Source: Bradyrhizobium sp. CB1015
Lineage (GTDB): Bacteria > Pseudomonadota > Alphaproteobacteria > Rhizobiales > Xanthobacteraceae
DNA length: 64,000 nt
Direction: 5' to 3'
Assembly: GCF_025200925.1 (NCBI RefSeq)
Contig: NZ_CP104174.1
Coordinates: 1,674,001 to 1,738,000, forward strand
In this document: positions 36,585 to 45,781 of the stretch, in pieces
Position numbering within the stretch: position 1 is the stretch's first letter
Layout of the letters: each line of letters starts with the position of its first letter
Position numbers and translations under genes: made by a program
Notes under the pieces: model-generated
What the model was told of the DNA's origin: nothing
Database searches by the model: none
Seen by the model: only the letters and a program-made list of their open reading frames with translations

Positions 36585-36783
36585 CATGGCCCTGAGAGGG
36601 CCGGACTCGAGGGGCCGCCGAGGTAAGCTGCATTTCTTGCTGTAAGTCACCTCGTGTCCCTGCTTCGCAAATGGTGCTGTCGCCTTCCCTACCAATGTCA
36701 TGATTGCCGTTTTTGTGGGATCAACTCGCGAAAGAACCCCGACCGCTGGCCGGGGTCCGATTCACGCGACCGCGTGGAGGTCT

Positions 36784-37509
36784 CTATCTAGCAAAGGGCG
36801 AGCCAAACTTGTAATTGAGCCGTGCGGTGATGAGATCGACATCCTGGTGGACGCGATCCGTACCAAGAGCCGCTGGGAAGCTGATGTTGCTGCGCTGCAT
36901 GAACAAGTGGTTATACTCGACGCCAGCTGACCAGTTCGGCGTGAGGCTGACTTCGGCACCGGCGCCCAGCACGCCACCCCAACGCACATCACTGCTTTTG
37001 CCAATCTCGGTGCCAGTAGCCAACGAGTTGACCTGATAGGTGTTGCTGGTCACCGCAGCACCACCCTTGCCGTATAGTAGCACGGCATTGAACGCGTAGC
37101 CGATATGGCCCGTGAGTAGACCGAATGCATCTGTCGTGGTGCCAACGGTGCTTGCCGGAAAGGCGGTGCTGATATTGGAGCCGTTGACGTCGGCCCAGTT
37201 GCCCTGACCTTCGATGCCGTAGACCATGTTGAAGATGTGCCAACGATAGCCAATCTGGCCGCCAATGGTCCCGCCAGTCGAATTGTGGCAGCCCTCGGGA
37301 GTGGCGCCATTGAAATCCCAGCAATTGTGGCTCGTTCCCCAGCCGCCATTTGCACCGATATAGTAGCCGGACCAATCGGTAATCGGGGCCGCGGCCGGCA
37401 GCGGTGCCGCTTTGACCTTGACAGGCTGCCCGGCCAAGTCCGTGCCGAAGGAGGGAGTGGCCGCAACGAGTGCGCCGATGCTTGCAGTCAGAATCAGAAT
37501 GTTTTTCAT
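36784..37509 (-). CDS. Outer-membrane beta-barrel protein (Omp25/RopB-like)
   Basis: A 241-residue porin-like protein of the Alphaproteobacterial Omp25/31 group. ATG 37509 gives a clear signal peptide (KNILILTASIGALVAATPSFG). The mature part begins with the family hallmark DWSGYYIGANGGWG, and eight alternating amphipathic strands can be traced, ending in LNYKFGSPFAR. An earlier in-frame codon (37731) adds an implausible 74-residue extension and was rejected. An AAAGGAAA site precedes the ATG. Such proteins are abundant structural or diffusion proteins of the rhizobial surface; nothing in the context narrows the function. Confidence 0.85.
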   Translation of the reverse strand: MKNILILTASIGALVAATPSFGTDLAGQPVKVKAAPLPAAAPITDWSGYYIGANGGWGTSHNCWDFNGATPEGCHNSTGGTIGGQIGYRWHIFNMVYGIEGQGNWADVNGSNISTAFPASTVGTTTDAFGLLTGHIGYAFNAVLLYGKGGAAVTSNTYQVNSLATGTEIGKSSDVRWGGVLGAGAEVSLTPNWSAGVEYNHLFMQRSNISFPAALGTDRVHQDVDLITARLNYKFGSPFAR

Positions 37510-37993
37510 TCGAGTGTCGTTTCCTTTCGGTGCCCCCCGGCGCCGTGCGTTTATCAATATGAACGCGAATTGCTGTAACTGCCGCACAACATGTCTTGGA
37601 AAGAAATGTGTCCAATCGTACGCGGCGTCAGATTGCGGAGCGCGCAAAATGCCGCTGCTCCACAGCCATCGAGACGCTGCGGCCCGGCAGTGGCGCCTCG
37701 CGGGGCCCTTCTTTGGACACGAGCCGTTCATGATGGCGTGCGATGCGACTGCAAAGTTGGGAGGTGCTTGGCTCCTTCTGTTGCAAACGGCAAGACGAGG
37801 CCGCGCTTACACACTTCGTGCATGCTGACGGCTCAGACAGATCGGTAATGAAGGCCTTGATTACGGGCGCGCCGGGCAGAGCATGAGTAGAGGAAAGTCT
37901 GCTCGACTACGCTCTGACCCGATTTGCCTATCGCATAGACCCGTTAGATGCGTTTACCAAGCCGGACGCTCCCAGCGGTACGGCTGCAAGCGC
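37510..37993. other. Stretch without supported gene
   Basis: I see no supported feature apart from the upstream region of the outer-membrane protein gene. Confidence 0.4.
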
Positions 37994-38239
37994 TCATTGG
38001 TCGGTCGACGGTGCGAGTTCAGCACGCAAGTTGCGTATCGCCTCGTTTGCCAGATTCAGAGTATTCCGTTCGCCTTTTCTTATCGAACACTCAAGGTAAG
38101 TGCGCAATCGTCTATGAAGGACGGCTTTGAGATTATGTGCCAGCAAGGGATCCTTCTCGACGAAGCCCCAAGCCTTGTCAAATGCGACGCTCACGACAGC
38201 ATCTGGCACCTGCACTTGGTCGGAAGAAAACTGATCCAT
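37994..38239 (-). CDS. Hypothetical 81-aa protein
   Basis: The ATG at 38239 has a GAGGAGTG ribosome site 7 bases upstream, and the composition is protein-like: DAVVSVAFDKAWGFVEKDPL, then a basic helical part RRLRTYLECSIRKGERNTLN and LANEAIRNLRAEL. It is soluble and helical with no signal peptide. I recall similar small conserved proteins in rhizobial genomes but no function. No partner gene is adjacent. Confidence 0.6.
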   Translation of the reverse strand: MDQFSSDQVQVPDAVVSVAFDKAWGFVEKDPLLAHNLKAVLHRRLRTYLECSIRKGERNTLNLANEAIRNLRAELAPSTDQ

Positions 38240-39224
38240 CTAAAACACTCCTCGACATCCTGACACAAGGGAGTACCCTCCCAACAGCTAACCGAGATTT
38301 CGTGACGTGTAGCAAGCGAGACATCAGCGTGCAGACCCCCGATCGAGCTGCTCTCGGTGCTTCAGGGAAGTTTATAGATCGTTGTTGAAAGTCGGATGAC
38401 CGAATGTCGTATTGCCAGGCGCAGTCGAATAATTCTGAAAGGAGTGAAACGAGCAGGGATTCTAGCGCGCTTCTTTACCGTAGTGCGCAGTTGATTGGCG
38501 TCGACAATAAATTGTGGATATTCTTCCTGCAATCGGAAGATCCGCGCCAGGCCAGTCACGACTAACCTGACGTGAGCGGCCCAACCGCAATATTGTGATC
38601 TCGGAAAGCTATGTGAGGTTCTCGGATACGGACAGGTGGTGCGCGCCGCGTCTCAGCGCCACCAGTGCGCGGCGGACAATATCGGGGTGCCTCGCGGAAA
38701 GATTGCTAACGTGCGGAGTGGCTGATCGCCCTGTTCCGAGCATTAGCTTTCAAGGGTACCACACATCCAACATGTCGTAGCTGCCTTATCTGGTAGATCT
38801 TGATCGGAAGAAGAAGCGCCACATCCCCTAGGGCTGCTTTGGGAATCGTATCTGATACATGTAGCGAGTTCGAAGGTCGGCGCAGGGAGCGGTCGGAAGC
38901 GGCGATAGCCGTCCGGTGTCTCGAACGTATGTGTTGGGTTGCGCTTCCGCGCTATCAGCTCTTGGTGGCCACAGGCGTCGAGGAACAGCAAGGTCTTGCT
39001 AGATCGAACGTAACTGTGTCGTCCGCGGTGCGAGATAAAGCGAGCCTGCTCTCGAACGTCGCGAGCAGTTGCGATATAGAAAGCCAGCGGAAGCGACCCG
39101 CTTATGGACGGGTAGCCCATAAGCCGCATACCCTCCATCTGGTGCGGACGACATTGGCACGATTGTCAGTCCAGCGATAAACGTTCGGTCAGCGCCGTCA
39201 ACCCAGAAAAAGCCAAATGGAAGT
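38240..39224. other. 1-kb stretch without supported gene
   Basis: Frames on both strands are short and without motifs; I looked for sigma-54, tts and NolA elements and found none complete. A partial string (AACCTGACGTGAGCGG, 38565) recalls the NolA core but lacks the -35. Confidence 0.35.
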
Positions 39225-39587
39225 TCAGTCCGCCGCCGCACGTGAAAAAATCAGCTTGGCGATCGTCATTCGATTGACGGAAGTTCGTAGCGCTGCCGGT
39301 AATGCTGCCACAGTTTGATCGAAGAGGCGTCCCAAGAACTGAAGGTCCTCGGGCTGGTAAACGCCACGGTCTCGAAACAGTCGCATTCGTCCGTCACCGG
39401 TGCTCGTATCACCACGCTGGCCGAGCTCCAGCTCCGCCGTAATCATTTGGCCTATGAGTGCATTGAGCAGTCGGATCGCTTCGAGCTCGTTGCCTTCTTC
39501 GCGCATGAGCGCGGCCACGATGTCGAGTTGCAGGTCGATGCGATCCTCGAGATCCTGTATGCGTGAATTGGAAGGGTCAAGTTTCAC
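39225..39587 (-). CDS. Hypothetical 120-aa helical protein, paralogue of the 43363 gene product
   Basis: The GTG at 39587 has GGAG 7 bases upstream; the longer frame to 39866 has no start signal. The N-terminal half is a helical, coiled-coil-like segment (IQDLEDRIDLQLDIVAALMR). The C-terminal half (YQPEDLQFLGRLFDQTVAAL, then RMTIAKLIFSRAA) aligns with FDPEELSALGRLYDSAVDAL...RTAIAKLILERTVAG of the small protein at 43363-43572. The shared module resembles short rhizobial proteins of unknown function with a PEALxxLGxxxD...NRxxIAKxIL pattern. Confidence 0.6.
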   Translation of the reverse strand: MKLDPSNSRIQDLEDRIDLQLDIVAALMREEGNELEAIRLLNALIGQMITAELELGQRGDTSTGDGRMRLFRDRGVYQPEDLQFLGRLFDQTVAALPAALRTSVNRMTIAKLIFSRAAAD

Positions 39588-40901
39588 GGTATTTCTCCAA
39601 AGTGGTGAAATGCAAGACAGGCGGAATAAGGGTAGTCGTTTCCCGTTCGCCAGACGCCGGATGCGTCGGCCGACGAATCGCTGTTGCACAGGAGGTGCGC
39701 ACGCTCCCCAAACAGGGCGGCACACATGTCCCGCGACAGGATCGCAAAGGGGAAGGGGGCGTATATGGAAAAGCCGACAAGCGTTGTAGATGGCCCGGAA
39801 GTCTATTGGACCGTGATCGAGCCGTCCGGCGTGTCGGATAACTGCAGTGACTCCAGTCGGGGTCACACAGGTGGTTGTACTGCCTTGCTTGGAGCCGCGG
39901 CGACACGGCTGGATTGTTGATGCTATCGGCTCTGGTCAGAGCGAAAAGTCCGGCCCGCACCGGTGCAAAGGACAGTTCACCTGCCCGAGTTCTATGCTGC
40001 GGACGCATTTACCTTCGCCGAACAGTGCGCGTGAAAGCTGTCTTCTTAGAGCCGCCAAGTATCATCGCAAAGGCGAGAGACGACAACGTGATAGGCTGCG
40101 CGCCCGCCTGCGGTTGCTCATCGCACTGCATTGGTGCCCCGCGTGTTTCGTTGTCAAACATTGCGTGGTGCAGCCACGACAGACACGAATTGGGCTACGA
40201 CCAACCTGCAAGGAATCGTTGTCACGAGACATTCGTGGACTGTTCTTTCCGTAATCCGGCGTCGACTTATGCGGTGTTTGGCTGGAATTAGTAAAATCGA
40301 AAGTGTTGATGGGATGCATCCAGTTCGTTGATAGCGCCCGCGAGCAGTCTCACCGCCTTCATCGGAGCCGGCTAATTGGTGCCTCCCGCGGTCTGGGCTC
40401 AGAGCAACGTCTAAGGGATGTCGGGCAGGGCTGCTGATCCGTTGATCACCGATCATGATTGACAAAGAAAAAGCCGCAGGGCTGCACGTTTGCGAATAGT
40501 TTGAAGCTCTGGGGTAGTCCCAAGCCGAAGAGACAGACATGCAATGTCGGCGCCTACGATCCACCAGCTGTGGTTACCCACCGTACCCGACTATAGCCTA
40601 TGTGGTGGGTCCTGATTGCTTCATGCCGTCCCGCTCTCTCTCCCCTGCGTGGATCCGAGCTTGCGCGATATGATAGGTACAGGAGAATGCGTCAATGGCG
40701 ATCGGGCTGTCAGTTTGATCGAAGTAGCGAACGCGCCCCCATCTGAGCCATAGCGTGACTATAAACTCGTTAGCTTCCCGTTCCTCCCCCCTGAACCTTC
40801 AATCACTTGGCGGCAGAAAGGTCATGCCTTCAGACCCGCCAGAACTGTAGTCGACCGCTCAGCGGTCCTGTGCTGCCGGACGGATCGGGACAACGGGGCT
40901 G
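39588..40901. other. 1.3-kb stretch without supported gene
   Basis: No recognisable gene. A sigma-54-like string TGGATCCGAGCTTGCG at 40650 has the right GG-N10-GC spacing but a poor -24 box and no NifA site, so I do not call it. Confidence 0.35.
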
Positions 40902-41093
40902 CTATTTGTCTATCATCGGACGTAGCACCTCCGTCAGCTCGACCCTAGCTAGCTCTGCGAGCGCCGCAGCGAACGCGAAAAACGCTCCGAAAGCAGCAAG
41001 TATAAAAGAGCTAGCGAGTATCGCTGCGATAACGTTCTGAGGGCGTCTCGTCATTCGTGATACATTGCGTTTGGAGCCGGCGGTGCCTGCCAA
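40902..41093 (-). CDS. Possible small membrane protein downstream of the LivK-like gene
   Basis: A TTG directly follows the stop of the binding-protein gene and opens a 63-residue frame; an internal ATG would give 50 residues. A single long hydrophobic helix (VIAAILASSFILAAFGAFFAFAAALA) is followed by a short amphipathic tail (RVELTEVLRPMID). Coupling to the upstream gene is plausible, but no ribosome site is seen. Confidence 0.35.
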   Translation of the reverse strand: MAGTAGSKRNVSRMTRRPQNVIAAILASSFILAAFGAFFAFAAALAELARVELTEVLRPMIDK

Positions 41094-42233
41094 TCAATAC
41101 TTCTTGACACGTTCAACACGGCCGTCGCGCCAGCGGTAAACCAAAAATCCAGAAGCCGAGTTGTCTCCCTTTTTGTCGAACCGGACCGGGCCAATTACGG
41201 TGTCGACCGGCCGTGAACGAAGTGCGCTGGCGACCCGCGTAGCATGGAAGGAGCCGCTCCGGTTCACCGCCTCTGCCCAGGCTTGCACAGCTGCATAGGC
41301 GTATAGCGTGTAGCCTTCACCGGACAGGCCGGAAGCTTTGAGTCCGGCGACCACGCCGGCCGCCTTGGCACTCCCGGCCGGATTGGGCATGAAGGTAAAC
41401 AATGTGCCATTCCCAGCGCTGCCGGTAATCGCCCAGAATTCAGAGGTCATCAGCGGATCGTTTGCCATGACTATGAAGTCTGCTTTTGAATCTGATGCCT
41501 GGCGCACAAACAATCCGATTTCGGTATGATAGCCGCCGATATAGGCGACGCGCACTCGATCCTTTTTCATTCTTGAGACTAGCGCTCTGAAGTCCCGTTC
41601 ACCTGCAACATAGCTTTGCCGACTGACTTGTCGTCCGAATCGATGAAGCTGGGCTTCGACCACGTCGGCAATGCCCTTTCCAGCAGTGCTCTTGTCGTCG
41701 AGCACCGCGATGTTCTCGTTGGGATGGTTCACGTGAATGTACTCGGCGGCAACGGTTCCCTGTTGGTCGTCGCGCCCGCAGATCCGAAAGACAGTCTTAA
41801 GGCCGCGCTCTGTTAGCTGAGGAGTTGACGAGCCTGGTGACACCTGAACGATGCCTGCTTCAGCGTAGATGTCGGAGGCCGGGATCGACGAAGAGGACCA
41901 AAAATGGGCAACCACCAACAGGACGCGCTCTGTCGCGAGCTTATTCGCAACTGCGACAGCTTGCCTTGGGTCGCAGGCGTCGTCAGCGACCCTCAATATA
42001 ACTTTGGCATTATCCGGAAGTAGGCCCGAAGCGTTCAAGTCCTCAACCGCAGCAGCTGCACCATCGCGCATTTGCGCGCCGAACGCGGCGCTGCTTCCAG
42101 TCATTGGACCAGCCACGGCGATCTTTACTTCAGAACCGAGCGCAAGCGGGGCGGCGAGAGCACAGAAGAGAATTGCCGCACTTGCAACAGAAGCGCGCTG
42201 CGTATTTGCAATTGTATAGCCTTCAATGCTCAC
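41094..42233 (-). CDS. LivK-like periplasmic ligand-binding protein
   Basis: A type I periplasmic-binding fold protein (379 residues) of the branched-chain amino acid / amide ABC transporter group. The signal peptide is AAILFCALAAPLALGSE (about 19-35). It is followed by the family start VKIAVAGPMTGSSAAFGAQM, the DDACDPRQAVAVANKL segment, AHFWSSSSIPASDIYAEAG, and a C-terminal lobe ending GPVRFDKKGDNSASGFLVYRW. Permease and ATPase genes are not adjacent, so it may feed a transporter elsewhere or act as a sensor. A NolA-type operator ends about 98 bases upstream, and nolA is the next gene on the same strand, suggesting NolA control. The ligand cannot be deduced. Confidence 0.85.
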   Translation of the reverse strand: MSIEGYTIANTQRASVASAAILFCALAAPLALGSEVKIAVAGPMTGSSAAFGAQMRDGAAAAVEDLNASGLLPDNAKVILRVADDACDPRQAVAVANKLATERVLLVVAHFWSSSSIPASDIYAEAGIVQVSPGSSTPQLTERGLKTVFRICGRDDQQGTVAAEYIHVNHPNENIAVLDDKSTAGKGIADVVEAQLHRFGRQVSRQSYVAGERDFRALVSRMKKDRVRVAYIGGYHTEIGLFVRQASDSKADFIVMANDPLMTSEFWAITGSAGNGTLFTFMPNPAGSAKAAGVVAGLKASGLSGEGYTLYAYAAVQAWAEAVNRSGSFHATRVASALRSRPVDTVIGPVRFDKKGDNSASGFLVYRWRDGRVERVKKY

Positions 42234-42330
42234 TGAAGTGATCCCAAGTGGTTGTGATCAGACACCCCTGCAGGTCAAGGCTGCTCCAAGCCAACCGTGC
42301 GTTGGCTCGACCAGCTTCCAATTTCCGGAG

Positions 42331-42361
42331 AGTCTACAATTTGACGTTACGTGCGGATCAA
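42331..42361 (-). promoter_or_regulatory. NolA-type (MerR-family) operator/promoter, copy 2
   Basis: Minus strand: TTGATC, a 19-base spacer (CGCACGTAACGTCAAATTG), TAGACT. It heads the LivK-like gene with a predicted leader of about 90 bases. It shares the CGTCA and TTGTAG blocks with the other three copies. Confidence 0.65.
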
Positions 42362-42532
42362 GCCGTTTTAAGGGGCATGGGTGCGTCAGGAGCGCGCATC
42401 GGCGGGCCATGATCATCTGTTCGCTTAAGCTCATAAAGCTTTCAGCCCGCATCAGAGCGCGGCCGGTCAACCTAGCATTGTCAGGTTGCCTTCAACCGAC
42501 GTGTGGAAACGGCCATGAACGGGTCAGTACGG

Positions 42533-43246
42533 CTAATCCTCCAACCCGCCAAGGGCGAGATCGAGATATTGCATCAGGCAGGGATCCCAACCAGCCAGAG
42601 CGCGGGGGGCGCTCAGTCGTGCAAGTACCTTCAGGATCATCGAAACGCGTGAATCGGCGCCGGCGATTTCGCTGATCAGCAAGCGTGCTGCAACTGCGAC
42701 AGCCTTTGCGCGCTCACCGCAAGGGGGCTCGCTCCGATCCATGCAATCGCGAAGGTCGTCACGGATTCGCCGCCACCGGTCCTCGCGCTCTGAAGCTAAA
42801 TTGCAGATGCATGGGGACGTTTGACTACGCGTCTCGACTCGCGACATGGCATTCAGAGTGGCAGGCAGCTCATCCACACTTACTTGCGCCTCGCCGTCGA
42901 TGGTCATGTTGCGCAAACGGTCGCGCAAAAGAGTTGCTCGAGCGACTTGAAGTTCTATGCGCTCTAAATGTTTGCGCAGCAGGTCCGTGAGAGAAGTCGT
43001 TCCCTCCATGGCTTTACGGATCTCGACAAGTGAGAAGCCAAGCTCACGCAGCGCGCGAATCTGCTGAACCCGCTGCAGGCTTTCGCGGTCATACATCCGG
43101 TGGCCGCCGTCAGTACGCTCTGTGGCTGCTAGGAGTCCTGTGTGCTCATAATGGTGCAGCGTGCGTACCGTTACTCCGGTCGCCTCTGCAAGTTCGCCAA
43201 TGCGCCATCGACGCCTTCTTGGTGTAGGTTTGTTCATGTTGTTCAA
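42533..43246 (-). CDS. nolA: NolA, MerR-family nodulation regulator
   Basis: NolA is a genotype-specific nodulation regulator of Bradyrhizobium that lowers nod gene expression by activating nodD2. The 237-residue product matches the known length. The MerR winged HTH is RIGELAEATGVTVRTLHHYE (about 16-36) and continues TERTDGGHRMYDRESLQRVQQ; a dimerisation coiled coil spans about 75-120. The C-terminal domain contains CIC and other Cys residues that could sense an effector. Published work describes three forms (NolA1-3) from alternative starts; internal ATGs that could serve are at residues 4, 51 and 79. The operator at 43253-43283 places a predicted transcript start almost on the first ATG. 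Confidence 0.95.
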   Translation of the reverse strand: MNNMNKPTPRRRRWRIGELAEATGVTVRTLHHYEHTGLLAATERTDGGHRMYDRESLQRVQQIRALRELGFSLVEIRKAMEGTTSLTDLLRKHLERIELQVARATLLRDRLRNMTIDGEAQVSVDELPATLNAMSRVETRSQTSPCICNLASEREDRWRRIRDDLRDCMDRSEPPCGERAKAVAVAARLLISEIAGADSRVSMILKVLARLSAPRALAGWDPCLMQYLDLALGGLED

Positions 43247-43252
43247 TTTTGA

Positions 43253-43283
43253 AGCCTACAACCTGACGTCACGTATGATTCAA
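43253..43283 (-). promoter_or_regulatory. NolA-type operator/promoter, copy 3 (autoregulatory)
   Basis: Minus strand: TTGAAT, a 19-base spacer (CATACGTGACGTCAGGTTG) with the palindrome TGACGTCA, then TAGGCT. It is immediately upstream of nolA. The -10 ends 7 bases before ATG 43246, so the transcript would begin at or just after the first start codon. Confidence 0.75.
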
Positions 43284-43362
43284 GCTGCTTTCTTAGCGTC
43301 AGCCTGAATCGTCTTCCATTCTCCAGCGCGAGAGTGGTGACTATCCTTAGAATGGCGGCGGA

Positions 43363-43572
43363 TCAACCCTGAGGGGAAAGGGTGATCAACAAGTTCGCAA
43401 GGCATGCCAGTTGAGTCTCGCCAGCCACTGTACGCTCCAGGATGAGCTTGGCGATTGCCGTGCGATTCTCTGGACTCCGCATCGATGGGGGTAGCGCGTC
43501 GACGGCGCTGTCATAAAGTCGTCCGAGGGCAGAAAGCTCTTCTGGATCGAACACGCCGCTGGATAGCTTCAA
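43363..43572 (-). CDS. Hypothetical 69-aa protein, paralogue of the 39225 gene product
   Basis: The TTG start at 43572 is preceded by AAGGAG with suitable spacing. The whole protein corresponds to the C-terminal module of the 39225-39587 product: FDPEELSALGRLYDSAVDAL, then ENRTAIAKLILERTVAGE, with an extra tail ETQLACLANLLITLS. Short, helical and probably cytoplasmic. Function unknown; the conserved NRxxIAKxIL pattern recurs in small rhizobial proteins. Confidence 0.55.
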   Translation of the reverse strand: MKLSSGVFDPEELSALGRLYDSAVDALPPSMRSPENRTAIAKLILERTVAGETQLACLANLLITLSPQG

Positions 43573-44142
43573 CCTTCAGCTCCTTGTTTGAATTGGGTCC
43601 AGGGCAGCGCAGGTCGTCAAGACGTTTGGCTGCGGTAGGGCCAAAAGAAGTCATACCTGCGGCGCAGAGCGATGGAGATGCGGTGTACTGTAGAGTGATG
43701 CCATAGGGCCACACGCGAGCGCGGATGCTTGCTTCGTCTGTATGATCGACGACCTCTATGCTCACGATGCATTTTGTTGCGACTCCAAAGAGGCCGATCG
43801 CCTCCATTCATCGGGAGCAACTACTAACTCGGAGAGTTGACGACCGGAGCTCCGTGCCGGCCATGCGTTCTTGAGAGACGCGCTTGGCGGCCGCGCTGCA
43901 ACGTAAACGCCTGGCCTAAGGGCAAACGTGCTGCTCCGTGTCCGTCTCTAAAGCCAGGCCAACATTCCGCGGTTCGGACATCGCGCCTAACGCCAACGCG
44001 CAAAAGAGATCAAGAACGTCTCATGAACCGCGCGCCCGGAGGGTCTTTATCCCGCGATAAGGAGAGCAAGCCAGGTAGGTGGAATTGTGTGTGTGCTGAG
44101 ACAAGTGTTGGAATGTGAGGTTCGTAGACTTCACGAGCCTCC
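43573..44142. other. Stretch between nodD2 and the 43363 gene
   Basis: Open frames are present but unsupported by motifs or ribosome sites. Confidence 0.4.
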
Positions 44143-45135
44143 TTAAGGCAACGGCGAGACGGATTGTGCGGATTTTCCGGCACTGCCCGCTCCTTCCGGA
44201 GTGCTGGTGACGGGGTGTTCTTTCGCAGTTGCCATGCGCGTGGCCTCTTGGAACAACATCTCCCGCATCCACAGGCTTTCCGGGTCATTGTTGTGAAGTG
44301 CGGGCCATTGGACCGCTTCAGTGAAGACGGGGAATGGATCCGGAAGCTCGACAATCTGAAGAGGCATCGTTTTTTGGAAATGCCTCACGAGCCCTAATGG
44401 CATCGTGCCTATGCGGTTCGTCCCAACAAGGAGGGGCGGGATCATGCTGAAGCTCTGCACGAGAATGTCGATGCGCCGAGTAGGACCGAGATCGATTAAG
44501 AATGATTGCTCAACTGGCGTGTGGGGTGCGCCTCCGTGCTTAACTGCAACGTGACCCATCGACACATATCGATCGAATGTAAGCCCGCGTTGTAATTCCC
44601 TGTTCGTGCAGCAACCTACGCAGACGAGCCTCTCCTCGAATAGGGCCGCCCTGGGGTGCGCGCTGGACATGAGAGAATCTGGCAGGATAACAAAATCGAC
44701 TTCGCCGCGGCGGAGGAGCTCCTCGTGCTCAGCGGTCGGCGCCGCCAGTTCGAAGCTGACGGTGGGGGCTTCTCGTGTGACGCGCTCCACGACATTTTTT
44801 AAGAATACAACTGTTATGAAATCAGAAAGGGCGATCCTGAATCGCCGGCTCGATCGAGCTGGATCGAACACGTCTCGCGCCATGATTGAGAGTTCAATGT
44901 GCACCAGCGCCTGGCGTACAGGAGCTGCGAGCCCTTCCGCCCGCGAGGTCAAGACAAGTTCGCGCCCCCTCATCCCAAACAGTTCATCGCCAAAATATGA
45001 GCGCAACCGGGCAACGGCTGCGCTCATGGCCGGCTGACTGAGATTGATGCTACGCGCCGCTGAGGTGAGATTGCGCTCAGTTATCAGAGCATCCAGCGCA
45101 ACGAGAAGATTTAGATCCAGACCTTTGAAACGCAT
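44143..45135 (-). CDS. nodD2: NodD2, LysR-family nodulation regulator
   Basis: A 330-residue LysR regulator. The N-terminal HTH is [40 protein letters not shown] (residues 4-43 in outline), followed by the substrate-binding domain typical of NodD ([52 protein letters not shown]). It is assigned as nodD2 because the other copy is divergent from nodABC. In B. japonicum NodD2 represses nod genes and is induced by NolA; a NolA-type operator sits 346 bases upstream here. Intact, with a slightly longer C-terminus than NodD1. Confidence 0.93.
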   Translation of the reverse strand: MRFKGLDLNLLVALDALITERNLTSAARSINLSQPAMSAAVARLRSYFGDELFGMRGRELVLTSRAEGLAAPVRQALVHIELSIMARDVFDPARSSRRFRIALSDFITVVFLKNVVERVTREAPTVSFELAAPTAEHEELLRRGEVDFVILPDSLMSSAHPRAALFEERLVCVGCCTNRELQRGLTFDRYVSMGHVAVKHGGAPHTPVEQSFLIDLGPTRRIDILVQSFSMIPPLLVGTNRIGTMPLGLVRHFQKTMPLQIVELPDPFPVFTEAVQWPALHNNDPESLWMREMLFQEATRMATAKEHPVTSTPEGAGSAGKSAQSVSPLP

Positions 45136-45480
45136 CTCTTCTTATCCGGCGCAAACGTCCTTGCTGCGACAAAGCGTGCGGTGGCGGCTGCGTTTGGAGC
45201 AATCGTCCTGGCTCGCCCGAATGGACATCGGCTCAACCCGGCCATCACGACAAGAGGCTCGCGAAATGACCACAAGAATGGACAGCAAGCGGTAAGCCGA
45301 TCGGCCGCGGCGGGAAAGCTTCAGGACCCTCCAAGCTGATCCGTCTCGCCGGTTTCGGCCGACCACGTAGCTGGTCCGTTCAGCTCGCTGATGGCAGATC
45401 GTCCCAGCATCCGTGAGCGCCGTGAGGTCCCCAAAGCGCTCCGTCGACGGCTGTGTCGTGCAGCGCAAGTCGCGACGGTC
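45136..45480 (-). other. nodD2 leader region
   Basis: A 108-residue open frame (45142-45468) fills most of this region but starts with TTG, has no ribosome site and shows no motif. I treat it as leader between the NolA-type operator and nodD2. Confidence 0.4.
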
Positions 45481-45511
45481 AACCTACAACCTGACGCAAT
45501 GTGCGATTCAA
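45481..45511 (-). promoter_or_regulatory. NolA-type operator/promoter, copy 4 (nodD2)
   Basis: Minus strand: TTGAAT, a 19-base spacer (CGCACATTGCGTCAGGTTG), TAGGTT. It is nearly identical to the nolA copy over GCGTCAGGTTGTAGG. It faces nodD2, matching the published NolA-dependent activation of nodD2. Confidence 0.75.
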
Positions 45512-45781
45512 GCCATTTTAATGGCCAAGCTGAACATTTGTAATGGAGGCGTGTTCTATCCGCGATATTGCCAGGGGTAGCCCTGAACGCAGCGCAAGCC
45601 CATCAAACCACACCTGGGAAGTCACCACGCTTACAACTGGAAAAGTCTTCGCAAGCGGATCACTGGCTTGTGAGGTCGTGGCAGTGTCTCTCCAGGAGAC
45701 GCCGAAGCGAGGAAAGGGACCGAGCACGTCGAAGGGCCCATAGCGTGCTTTGGATATTCGGAGTCGCAGCCTGCGGTAAGC

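Noticed and set aside
38743..39138. 131-residue minus-strand frame
   Set aside because: No motif, no ribosome site, and a competing frame on the other strand of the same length.
40650..40665. Sigma-54-like string TGGATCCGAGCTTGCG
   Set aside because: The -24 half is poor and no TGT-N10-ACA site is found upstream; likely chance.
45142..45468. 108-residue frame between the NolA operator and nodD2
   Set aside because: TTG start without Shine-Dalgarno and a basic, motif-free sequence; treated as leader.
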